36,803 bases of DNA, from contig JAIMAE010000013.1 of NCBI GenBank assembly GCA_023512105.1, positions 1-36,803 on the forward strand, written 5' to 3'. Below the pieces are notes generated by a model. It did not search any database and was not told the DNA's origin. It worked only from the letters and a program-made list of their open reading frames with translations. Source of the stretch: Bacillota bacterium. GTDB lineage: Bacteria > Bacillota > Sulfobacillia > Sulfobacillales > Sulfobacillaceae. Positions 16,221 to 23,930 of the stretch are shown here, one piece after another (within the stretch, counting starts at the first letter, position 1; each line of letters begins with the position of its first letter). The position numbers and the translations under genes were made by a program.

Positions 16221-19200
16221 CTAGGTTGCGGCATCGGCGTCCAGCACGAACGCGCACAGCGCGTTGACCCCCGGCAGGGCCTCCGGCTGGGCGGGCAGGG
16301 CGTCGAGGAGCGCGGGGCTGCCGACCAGGACCGCCAGCCCCTGGGCGCGGGAGACGGCGACGTTGATGCGGTTGAGGTTGAACAGGAACTCCTGGCCGTG
16401 CGGCAGGTGGTCGGGGTCGGAGGCGGTCAGCGAGTACACGACCACCGGCGCCTCCTGGCCCTGGAAGCGGTCGACGGTGCCGGCCCGCACCCCCTCGGGC
16501 AGGGCGGCCTGGAGCCGGTGGACCTGGGCGTTGAAGGGGGCGACCACCAGGATGTCGGCGGCCGTCAGCTCCCGTTCGCGCCCTGAAGCGTCGCGCCACC
16601 GGCACCGGAGCAGCTGGTCCACGATGGCCGCCACGGCGTCCACCTCCTCGGGCGCCGTGGTGCGGTGGCCCTGGTGCGGCACCTCCACCCACCGCAGCCC
16701 GGCCCCGCCCCAGGGCGCCGGCCCCAGGACCGCTTGGCGGGCGCAGTGGTCGGCGCTCGTGAGCCGCCCATCGTAGGCGATGCGGCCGATGTAGTCGGCG
16801 ATGGTGGGGTGGCAGCGGCGCGTCACGGGCAGGAAGAGGCCGAGGTCGGGGGGCATGGTGGCCCGGCCGGCGAGGAGGTGGCCCAGGGCGGAGACGGCCA
16901 CGCCGTCGGGGTGGTGGGCCTGGACCGGATGGGGCAGTTGCTGGGGGTCGCCCAGGAGGATCAGGTTGCGGGCCGCGCCGCCCGCGGCGAGCGTGTCGGC
17001 CAGGGCGAACTGGCCCGCCTCGTCGATGACCAGGTAGTCCAGCTGGCGGTCCCACTCCTCGCGGGCGAAGACCCAGGCGGTGCCGGCGACGAGCCGCGCG
17101 CCCCCCTGGAAGGCGGGCCAGGCGTTGCGGGAGCCTTCGACGGTGGGGCAGGGGGCCTCGGGGCCGGGGCCCTCCCCGCGCCCGCCGACTCGCACCCCCG
17201 GCAGGGGCTCCGGCCCCCAGGCGCCCTTGACGGCGGCCAGCAGGTTGCGGATGACGAGGTGGCTGGGGCCCGTGACGCCCACGGTGTGGCCCGCCCGCAG
17301 CAGGGCGGCCACCACCCGCCCGCCGAGGTAGGTCTTGCCGGTGCCGGGCGGCCCCTGCACGGCGAGGTAGCTCTGGTCGAGGCGCAAGGCCAGGTCGATG
17401 GCCTCCGCCACGGGATCGGCGCCGGGGGCCGGGAGCGCCGCGCCGTGGGCGAAGCGGGGCGGGGTGCGGGCCAGGAGCGCCGCAAGCGCGGGGTGGGCGC
17501 TGGCATCGCCGGCGAGGGCCAGGGCCACCCGGTGGACGGCGCGCTGCAGGGGCCGGCTGTCGACCGGCCCCCCGGCGATGAGATGCGCGGGGTGGTCCGT
17601 GTGGGGGCTGGGGCGGCGCAGCACGAGCCGCCCGCGGCGGAGGTCGAGGGCCCGCAGGACGCCCGCCTCCTGGCGGGTCTCGGGGTCGACCACGGTGTCG
17701 CCCACCCGGATCTTGACCTCCTGCTCGGCGGGGAAGGCGTAGGCGTCCTCCACCGACCGGGGCCCAGCCGGGGCCCGGTCCAGATGCTCCAGGTGGGCGA
17801 TGGCCTCGGGGTCGTCCCACCACTCCTCGGGCGACCCCGCCCGGCGGCGGAAGAAGGCCTGCCAGGCGACCCGGTCCTCCCGCCGGTGCCACCAGCAGCA
17901 GTGGGCGAGGGGGTCGGCCAGAGGGGAACGGGCCGCCGCGGCCGCGGCCTCCTGGGCCGCCCGCTCCTGGGCCTCCACGGCCTCCGAGGGGCTCGGGTCG
18001 GGGCGCTGTGGGCGCCCGGCGATCCCCGCCTCCGCCCGCAGCCCCTCCAGCCAGTCGCGGCACTCAGCGGTGGACCGGCAGTCGTCGGCGTTGTACCGGG
18101 CGAGCTCCTCCAGCAGCGCGTCGTCGCCCGTGGCCAGCCACCGCCGGTAGGCCGCCACGCTGGCGCCGCCCTCCTGGACGGCGGTGGCGCGCCCGGCGCC
18201 GCGGTACAGGTGCTCCAGGGCCTTGATCGAGTACGACTCCTCGGAGACCTGCACCGCCTCGCGGACGACGCGGTAAAGGTCAACGAGGACCTCGCCACGG
18301 AGGAGGCGGTCGACCTCGGCCTCCCGCGTCCCGTGGCGGCCGGCCAGGCGCTTGAGCGCGTCGACCTCGTAGTGGTTGTAATGGTAGACATGCATCCCGG
18401 GGTGGCGCGCCCAGCGGGCCATGACCCAGTCCACGAACGCCTCGAACGCCGCCCGCTCGGCCTCGGGGGTGTGGCCCCACAAGCACCGATACCGCCACTC
18501 CCCGCCATCCCAACAGCCCCAGCCCCACAGGTACTCCCGCTGGCCGCCCTCGGCCCAGGGATCGCCCTCGAGGTCGAAGAAGACGTCGCCGGGGTCGGGC
18601 TCGGGCAGGCGGGCGAGGCCCCGGCCGGAGGCGGGGGGCAGGAGCTCCAGGCGCGGCGCGCCGTCCTCCCGCGCCCGGCATTGCAGCCGGGCCTGGTGGA
18701 CGAGGCGCTCCAAGGGCGCGGCCCCGATCCCGGGCACCGGCCGCGCCGGGTCCCAGGCGGCGAGGTCGGCCAGGGTGCGGACGCCGGCCTGTCTGAGCTT
18801 GCGGATCTGGTCGCGGCGGATGTCGGCCACCAGGCTCAGGTGGTCGGCCGCCCGGCGCTGGGCGTCGCACAGGGCCTGCCACCGGCACTCGTCGCAGGCG
18901 GCGATGCGGTCGGGGCAGGGGAGGGCGTCCGGGAGCGGGGCCTCCGCGGCGGTGAGGAGCCGCCGGCGGGCACGCTCGACGAAGGCGGCGGCGTGGGCCA
19001 CGGGGAACCGCTCCTCCGTTCCCGCGCCCAGGAGGAGCGCCATGGACGCGGGCAGCCGCCCCTGGATCGTCTCCAGCAGCAGGCTGTAGAAGGCCGTCTG
19101 CACCCAGGCCAGCACACGGGGGTGGTGGGCGAGCTTCGCGTCCCAGACCTCGTAGTGCCAGGGGACCAGGGCCGAGGGGCCGTCGACCCGGACCAGGAAG

Positions 19201-19535
19201 TCGGGCCGCCCGAACCAGGGCGGGTCGAGCAGGACGCCCTGGGCGATGACCGGCGCGCCCGCGCGCATCGCGGCGGCGGTGGCGGCGGCCTGGGCCGCGG
19301 GTTCGCCATCGCTCGGGATCCGCGCGACGGCCCGCCCCTGGGCCTCGAACCGGCTGGCCGCCGCCATCTCCTGTGCCTGGGCCAGCGTCTGCAGCATGGC
19401 CCACTCAGGGTCGTCCGCCGGGGACGGCGCGGCCACTCTTCCAGTTTCGGCCAGCCGCGACCAGGCCAGGCGGTGGGGGCAGGCCAGGAAGTCGGTGAGG
19501 TCTGTGGCGGCCCACCATCCTGAAGATCCGGCCAT
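16221..19535 (-). CDS. TM0106-family RecB-like nuclease fused to SF1 helicase
   Basis: 1104 residues from ATG 19535, with AAGGAGG upstream. Domains in order: a RecB/Cas4-like nuclease with GRPDFLVRVDG (about residue 110) and YEVWDAKLAHHP (about 130), then Q-x-x-x-Y. A four-cysteine iron-sulphur cluster is formed by Cys19 and CPDRIAACDECRWQALC (about 212-230). A predicted RNase-H-like 3'-5' exonuclease has FFDLEGDPW (about 323), HVYHYNHYEVDALKRL and YNADDC (about 483). The SF1 helicase has QGPPGTGKTY (Walker A, about 732), VIDEAGQ (about 835), LLGDPQQLP, DRFQGQE and NVAVSRA. All motifs are intact. The role in cells is not known; the architecture suits DNA end processing in repair or defence. 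It is the largest gene in the GC-rich block, and its upstream side carries the small repeat element at 19636. Confidence 0.85.
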   Translation of the reverse strand: MAGSSGWWAATDLTDFLACPHRLAWSRLAETGRVAAPSPADDPEWAMLQTLAQAQEMAAASRFEAQGRAVARIPSDGEPAAQAAATAAAMRAGAPVIAQGVLLDPPWFGRPDFLVRVDGPSALVPWHYEVWDAKLAHHPRVLAWVQTAFYSLLLETIQGRLPASMALLLGAGTEERFPVAHAAAFVERARRRLLTAAEAPLPDALPCPDRIAACDECRWQALCDAQRRAADHLSLVADIRRDQIRKLRQAGVRTLADLAAWDPARPVPGIGAAPLERLVHQARLQCRAREDGAPRLELLPPASGRGLARLPEPDPGDVFFDLEGDPWAEGGQREYLWGWGCWDGGEWRYRCLWGHTPEAERAAFEAFVDWVMARWARHPGMHVYHYNHYEVDALKRLAGRHGTREAEVDRLLRGEVLVDLYRVVREAVQVSEESYSIKALEHLYRGAGRATAVQEGGASVAAYRRWLATGDDALLEELARYNADDCRSTAECRDWLEGLRAEAGIAGRPQRPDPSPSEAVEAQERAAQEAAAAAARSPLADPLAHCCWWHRREDRVAWQAFFRRRAGSPEEWWDDPEAIAHLEHLDRAPAGPRSVEDAYAFPAEQEVKIRVGDTVVDPETRQEAGVLRALDLRRGRLVLRRPSPHTDHPAHLIAGGPVDSRPLQRAVHRVALALAGDASAHPALAALLARTPPRFAHGAALPAPGADPVAEAIDLALRLDQSYLAVQGPPGTGKTYLGGRVVAALLRAGHTVGVTGPSHLVIRNLLAAVKGAWGPEPLPGVRVGGRGEGPGPEAPCPTVEGSRNAWPAFQGGARLVAGTAWVFAREEWDRQLDYLVIDEAGQFALADTLAAGGAARNLILLGDPQQLPHPVQAHHPDGVAVSALGHLLAGRATMPPDLGLFLPVTRRCHPTIADYIGRIAYDGRLTSADHCARQAVLGPAPWGGAGLRWVEVPHQGHRTTAPEEVDAVAAIVDQLLRCRWRDASGRERELTAADILVVAPFNAQVHRLQAALPEGVRAGTVDRFQGQEAPVVVYSLTASDPDHLPHGQEFLFNLNRINVAVSRAQGLAVLVGSPALLDALPAQPEALPGVNALCAFVLDADAAT

Positions 19536-19635
19536 GGGATGGCCCCTCCTTGCTCGCAGCAGTTGGCATCGCAGGGAAATTCGACATCGAGGCGGTGGAT
19601 CCCTACGCGACCGGGCGGGCAGGCGCGTTGCTAGG

Positions 19636-19686
19636 TGCGTATTCCGATGACTTCCACCATGCATTCCGAGGTTTCCGGAATACACA
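19636..19686. mobile_element. 51-bp palindromic-ended repeat element
   Basis: It begins TGCGTATTCC and ends GGAATACACA (reverse complement TGTGTATTCC), giving 9 of 10 matching terminal bases. Between them is one inverted copy of the 24-bp unit found three times at 8293-8378. It has no coding capacity. It lies about 100 bp upstream of the nuclease/helicase start and marks the drop from GC-rich to lower-GC DNA. Confidence 0.55.
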
Positions 19687-19740
19687 CTCCTGGGCTCTAG
19701 TGGCTGGACCTCCGCTACGATAGCGGTTACAGCATGCTAT

Positions 19741-20010
19741 TTGAGGGAGGAGGAACTTCAGGTACTCACGTTGGTATTGCTAGACGCCGTCCAGGAATGG
19801 GATGAAGGAGTTGGGGCCGTTAGTACCAACCCGAGACATATGGGTTTTGGTTACCTATCTTCGGGGGCGCTATCGAAAATCATATCGGAGGCTAGCGGGC
19901 AACGGATGGCTCAAAATATGGGGATTGGAGTAAGTTGGAGCCCCACGATGTGGTATTTTAGAGGCAAGGTGAGAGGACTACTTTCGATACGAGTTTATAC
20001 TGTGGTATAA
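19741..20010 (+). CDS. Small protein of unknown function
   Basis: Up to 89 residues. TTG starts at 19741 and 19771 are possible; a GGGAGGAGG lies at 19744-19752, too close to one and rather far from the other. The text reads like a folded protein (GYLSSGALSKIISEASGQRM, then GIGVSWSPTMWYFRGKVRGL). It ends 75 bases before the methyltransferase on the same strand and could be a control-protein-like leader gene of the restriction-modification operon, but no helix-turn-helix is recognisable. It may also be a C-terminal fragment. Confidence 0.35.
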   Translation: MREEELQVLTLVLLDAVQEWDEGVGAVSTNPRHMGFGYLSSGALSKIISEASGQRMAQNMGIGVSWSPTMWYFRGKVRGLLSIRVYTVV

Positions 20011-20085
20011 GTGCTTGCTGTTTTAGGTCTTAGAATAACTTCGTTGCCCTTTGGATACAAAGCTAATGTTAGGGTAGTGACAATC

Positions 20086-21084
20086 ATGACTAGACAATGG
20101 AGACACCAGCTAAGTTGCGTTGAACTCTGTGCTGGAGCGGGTGGGTCCGCGCTTGGCCTGGAAATGGCCGGCTTTGGACATGTTGCCCTTGTTGAGATAG
20201 AACGAGACGCCTGCGACACTTTGGCGGCTAATCGGCCAGAATGGAACGTGATTGCAGGAGACATTCGTCAGATAAACGGCCGAGAATATCGTGGTGTTGA
20301 TCTGATTTCGGCCGGCGTGCCGTGCCCGCCTTTCTCTGTTGCCGGAAAACAGCTTGGTCCTGATGACGAGAGGGATCTCTTTCCTGACACGCTGCGTATC
20401 ATAGAAGAAGCAAGACCTAATGCGGTGCTTATTGAGAACGTTCCAGGGTTTGCCTCGAACAAGTTCGCTGACTACCGCAACCGCGTGGTGAACCGGCTGC
20501 ACCGAATGGGCTACCACGTCGAATGGACGGTTTTACAGTCGTCCGACTATGGCGTACCACAATTACGCCCACGCTTTGTTTTGGTTGGAATACGGACGCG
20601 CCGAGCGCTGTTGTTTCGGTGGCCTGCGGCGTTAGGAAGCGCGCCCACAGTCGGCGCAGTACTGCGGGACTTGATGGGTGAACGAGAATGGCCGGGTGTA
20701 GAACTGTGGGCCGAATTCGCCAACGACATTGCACCCACAATTGTGGGTGGGTCGAAGAAGCATGGAGGGCCTGACCTTGGCCCTACCCGGGCGAAGGAGA
20801 AGTGGGCTAAGCTCCATGTTGACGGCATGGGAATCGCGGATACTGCCCCAGGTCCAGAGTTTCCTTTGTATGGCAAACCTCGCCTAACAGTTCGCATGGT
20901 GGCTCGAATTCAGGGGTTTCCTGATACGTGGGTGTTCAGGGGCGGCAAGACTTCGACCTACCGCCAGGTGGGGAACGCCTTTCCACCGCCGGTCGCGCGC
21001 GCTGTAGGCTTGGCGGTATCCACATGCCTTGTCGGTGATGATTTGGCCACACAGTTGGCTGTGGGAGGCGCTCTAGTTGACTAG
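20086..21084 (+). CDS. DNA cytosine-5 methyltransferase
   Basis: 332 residues from ATG 20086; the ribosome-binding site is weak (TTAGGG). It transfers methyl from S-adenosylmethionine to C5 of cytosine. Family motifs in order: ELCAGAGGSALGLEMAGF (motif I, from residue 13), VPCPPFS with catalytic Cys80 (motif IV), ENVPGF with Glu117 (motif VI), DYGVPQLRPRFVLVG (motif VIII) and YRQVGNAFPPPVA (motif X). The target-recognition region between VIII and X is short, about 130 residues, as in single-specificity enzymes. Its end overlaps the restriction gene by 8 nt, so this is the modification half of a type II system. DISARM class 2 also uses a C5 methyltransferase, so it might serve both. Confidence 0.92.
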   Translation: MTRQWRHQLSCVELCAGAGGSALGLEMAGFGHVALVEIERDACDTLAANRPEWNVIAGDIRQINGREYRGVDLISAGVPCPPFSVAGKQLGPDDERDLFPDTLRIIEEARPNAVLIENVPGFASNKFADYRNRVVNRLHRMGYHVEWTVLQSSDYGVPQLRPRFVLVGIRTRRALLFRWPAALGSAPTVGAVLRDLMGEREWPGVELWAEFANDIAPTIVGGSKKHGGPDLGPTRAKEKWAKLHVDGMGIADTAPGPEFPLYGKPRLTVRMVARIQGFPDTWVFRGGKTSTYRQVGNAFPPPVARAVGLAVSTCLVGDDLATQLAVGGALVD

Positions 21085-21946
21085 TATCATTGCTGAGGCT
21101 CGCCAGCAATACCACACTGAGCTCATTCGTGCAGGAGTACTCGGTTTGCGAGCCGGCAACCCGTCGTTTGCTGATGTTGGCAGTAAGACGAGTCTGGATA
21201 TTGCGCAAAGGTTAGCAAAGGTGTTGGCAATCCACACGGGCATGACTCTAGAGAAGACCGAAATGAGTGGGCAGACGCTAGGCAAAAAATTCACGGACAT
21301 CACGATGCAGTTCGTGCAGCGTTGTTTTGATAAGCTTGATGGTGTCAGGCCAGGTCCATGGCGCTATGAAACGGAGCAAGGGATCTCCCGCTTTGTCCAA
21401 TACCGTCACCTTGCCCATTTAGCCGAGTTAGCAGAGAGCAACCCTGACCTTCGTTCTCTCTTGGGATCCGACTACGTGGTGAAGCCAGACATCGTTATTA
21501 GCAGGTTGCGGCTCAAAGATGAGGCGTTTGGGAGCGGGGTCATTTCGGAAGAAGATCGGGTAGCTATGGCCACTCCTTTGCGGGAACAAAACTCGGGCAA
21601 ACCCGGATCTCCGGATCCCATTCTCCATGCCTCGATAAGCTGCAAATGGACAATGCGGAGCGACCGTGCCCAAAACACCAGAACAGAGGCCTTGAACCTC
21701 ATTCGGCACAGGAAGGGCAAGGTTCCCATCATAGTGGCTGTGACTGCCGAACCCATGCCGACGCGGCTAGCTTCACTCGCTCTAGGCACTGGCGATATAG
21801 ACCGGGTTTATCATTTTGCACTGTATGAGTTGCAAGAGGCTGTGCGGGAAAGTGAAAAGGACGACCAGTGCGAGATGCTAAACGAGTTGATTCATGGCGA
21901 GCGTTTATCCGACATCAGCGACCTGCCGTTTGACCTGGCGATTTGA
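21077..21946 (+). CDS. NgoMIV-family type II restriction endonuclease
   Basis: 289 residues from TTG 21077, with GGGAGG 8 nt upstream inside the methyltransferase gene; the 8-nt overlap suggests translation after the methyltransferase. The PD-(D/E)XK core shows as VVKPDIVIS (Asp138) and HASISCKWTMRSDRAQNTR (Lys190), with Glu62 in TEMSGQTLGKKF as the likely extra acid. The spacing PD-x(51)-K with SCKW is the special layout of NgoMIV, Cfr10I and SgrAI-type enzymes. NgoMIV cuts GCCGGC as a tetramer, so a GCCGGC-like site is a reasonable prediction, not a proof. All catalytic residues are present. Its 3' end overlaps the convergent glycosylase gene by 42 nt. Confidence 0.85.
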   Translation: MTSIIAEARQQYHTELIRAGVLGLRAGNPSFADVGSKTSLDIAQRLAKVLAIHTGMTLEKTEMSGQTLGKKFTDITMQFVQRCFDKLDGVRPGPWRYETEQGISRFVQYRHLAHLAELAESNPDLRSLLGSDYVVKPDIVISRLRLKDEAFGSGVISEEDRVAMATPLREQNSGKPGSPDPILHASISCKWTMRSDRAQNTRTEALNLIRHRKGKVPIIVAVTAEPMPTRLASLALGTGDIDRVYHFALYELQEAVRESEKDDQCEMLNELIHGERLSDISDLPFDLAI

Positions 21947-22582
21947 TGAACGTAAAGCCCGGCGATATCGGCAACCTTTTTGAAGAGGGCAAACAGGGCA
22001 CTGGGGTTTTACGGTGCAAATGGTCGCAGCAAAATCCAAGATCGCATAATAAAACCTTGGTTCTTGACCCCGGGGACAACTAGATAACACTTTTTCGGCA
22101 ACGCGAAATAGAGAAGATTTGGTTCTGGGAACCGTTCCATAGAAATACCTGCCACCAAGACGCCCAACATTGACATCGGGTAGAGCGGCACGCTTTTGGT
22201 GTGCAAATACCATAACGGCACCAGCCGTGTACGGGCCAACATGGGGAAGGCGCATGAGTTTGTCTCGTTCTTCAGGAACCGAGCCAATCTCTAGAATGGC
22301 GTGCGCCAGTTCTCTGAGAGCTCGGGCCCTCTGGTATTGTAGCCCTAAGGGGGTCAAAACTTGTAGCAACAGCTCATCTGGCACCGAGGTTAGAGCCATA
22401 GGGTTAGGGGCCAAGTTGATTAGAGTAGGATAGACCTTTGCCACTTTTTGGGCGCCAGTTTGCCGAAGCAACAGTTCCGACACTAGCAGTTCCCAAGGTG
22501 AAACTCGGGGGTGGCGCCAGGGGAAGTCGCGGTAGTTAGTCTCTGACCACTTCAGGAGCCGTTTAGCAAGTACATAGCCCAA
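21905..22582 (-). CDS. HhH-GPD DNA glycosylase, Mig-like (T:G mismatch)
   Basis: 225 residues. I chose TTG 22582 because AGGAGG lies 9 nt upstream; the frame stays open to 22672 but without such a site. The EndoIII/MutY fold is clear: WRHPRVSPWELLVSELLLRQ at the start, then LPHVGPYTAGAVMVFAH, ALPDVNVGRLGGRYF, and a 4Fe-4S loop C-x5-C-x2-C-x5-C (Cys189 to Cys204). At the residue that is Lys in EndoIII and Ser in MutY, this protein has Tyr118, and the catalytic Asp136 is 18 residues on. Mig of Methanothermobacter has Tyr126 and Asp144, the same pair and spacing. Mig excises T from T:G mismatches made by deamination of 5-methylcytosine and is also encoded beside a C5 methyltransferase. It is therefore the probable mutation-avoidance partner of this system. 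Confidence 0.8.
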   Translation of the reverse strand: MGYVLAKRLLKWSETNYRDFPWRHPRVSPWELLVSELLLRQTGAQKVAKVYPTLINLAPNPMALTSVPDELLLQVLTPLGLQYQRARALRELAHAILEIGSVPEERDKLMRLPHVGPYTAGAVMVFAHQKRAALPDVNVGRLGGRYFYGTVPRTKSSLFRVAEKVLSSCPRGQEPRFYYAILDFAATICTVKPQCPVCPLQKGCRYRRALRSSNRQVKRQVADVG

Positions 22583-22817
22583 TGAAGCATTCCTCCTGTT
22601 GATCTTGCCATGTCTCTTCAACCATAAAAATACCCGTAAGACCGTTAAGCCGGCCGGTGTCGGTATACCCATACGGCAGGAATTTTTAGCTGGTCGTCGA
22701 AGAGCAAGTTAGAGACTGGCGAGAAAACACATGTTAACGCTGCATTCCAATCCCGAAGGCTCATGCGCCGGTGATGTGGAATAGCCTAACGGCTAGTGTT
22801 AAGGGGTAATATGTAGC

Positions 22818-23645
22818 ATGGCACGTTCCGCAAACGCACAACTTGCAGTAGATATGTATAATACTCTCCATGCTAAATACGGCTGGAACCCATCTAGGGC
22901 ATGGGAGGGAATAGCGAGGCTGCTACTTACGTGCGAGGTATGGAGAGATGGCCAGTGGGTTGATTTTCACAACGTGGTAGTGTATCGCGAAAGCAACGAG
23001 TTTCCGAGAGATGCTACGGCGCGGAATGCCGCTCTCGAGAGGGCGGAACGATTAAGCACCTATTTGGCTCTATGCCTTGGGGTTTCTCCTCAGCAGCTGT
23101 GCTCTGAGATAGGACTCTTTTGGCGCCATGCCCAAGTTAGGTCCTTACAGCCCCACAATCTCGTGGGAAATGCCTTTCGTTCCTTAGTCGTTCGCGTTCT
23201 TGAACAGTTTGGCAGTTCCGATGTTATGTATGAAGAGGAAGTTAACCCTCATGAGTTATTTCCAGGCCATACATTTCATACACGAAGTAGCAGCCCCAAG
23301 GTGGACATAGTTGCCTACCGTGACGGTACACCTGTTGCTCTTATCTCTACACGCTGGCGATATCGCCACGACCGGGTAGATGTAGTTGACGAGGCGCTAG
23401 CATATATGCCGGCAGCACGCAGAGCTAATCCTTTGTGCCGATTCTATGCAGTGACCGGCGAATTTTCCCCTGCTAGGCTTAAAAAGATCTTAGACAATTG
23501 CCCGCCCATGATGCCAACGGGGGCGATCTCTGGTGCTGTTCATTTTGCTCCCCACTTGATAAGCCGGGGACTCGGAGAGAACGGGAGAGTCAAAGACCTC
23601 CACGATCTCGAATGGCTCATAGGCGAAACAGCCTCGTGGAGGTAA
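22818..23645 (+). CDS. Restriction-nuclease-like protein with altered active site
   Basis: 275 residues from ATG 22818, with AAGGGG 11 nt upstream. The N-terminal 120 residues are helical; the rest has the look of a PD-(D/E)XK core: SPKVDIVAYRDGTPVALIST and then RWRYRHDRVDVV. Asp163 followed by S-T-R179-W-x-x-R-x-D-R repeats, residue for residue in the key places, the S-C-K-W-x-x-R-x-D-R block of the NgoMIV-type enzyme next door, except that the catalytic Lys is Arg. The two proteins are otherwise unlike. It could be a restriction enzyme with an unusual active site, or an inactive binding partner. No second methyltransferase is adjacent. The 235-bp gap from the divergent glycosylase gene should hold both promoters. 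Confidence 0.6.
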   Translation: MARSANAQLAVDMYNTLHAKYGWNPSRAWEGIARLLLTCEVWRDGQWVDFHNVVVYRESNEFPRDATARNAALERAERLSTYLALCLGVSPQQLCSEIGLFWRHAQVRSLQPHNLVGNAFRSLVVRVLEQFGSSDVMYEEEVNPHELFPGHTFHTRSSSPKVDIVAYRDGTPVALISTRWRYRHDRVDVVDEALAYMPAARRANPLCRFYAVTGEFSPARLKKILDNCPPMMPTGAISGAVHFAPHLISRGLGENGRVKDLHDLEWLIGETASWR

Positions 23646-23930
23646 GAGGGGTTGAGGGATGGATAGGGAAGATTCCCGATTGGAAATTGAAGCCCGTTTG
23701 AGAGGCGCGTTAAAACGAGAGGCCCGTCAAGTGTTACATTAACCTTGTTTGCTCCAGTTTGTTTTGATTGTAGAGCGGCGTTTGTGAAGGCTCAGACAAC
23801 AGCGGTGTCACCATCGTGGTTCACTGGAGTCTGCGGCGCTCATGTTGTAAATCTTTGGGTGAGTATCTGCTTGTCGATTCCTCGGTGCGGCTAGTCTACC
23901 GAGAACGAAGATACTGCCATTGATTATTGC
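23646..23930. other. Short gap, one tiny open frame
   Basis: A 27-codon frame at 23658-23741 (MDREDSRLEIEARLRGALKR followed by EARQVLH) has GAGGG just upstream and reads like the start of a helical protein. It stops without a domain, so it may be the 5' stub of a lost gene. The rest separates two convergent genes; CTCGGT/ACCGAG near 23880-23904 is a weak hairpin without a T tract. Confidence 0.25.

Noticed and set aside
15826-18063. A 745-codon minus-strand frame overlapping the nuclease/helicase gene
   Set aside because: Same strand but another frame; arginine/glycine/proline-rich shadow with no domain.
16665-19523. A 952-codon open frame on the plus strand, opposite the nuclease/helicase gene
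   Set aside because: Antisense to an intact gene with all family motifs. Long empty frames are expected opposite very GC-rich codons; no ribosome-binding site or domain is present.
20086-21084. Calling the methyltransferase drmMII
   Set aside because: It overlaps the NgoMIV-type nuclease gene and is divergent from the drm operon, so its primary partner is the restriction enzyme. Shared use cannot be excluded.
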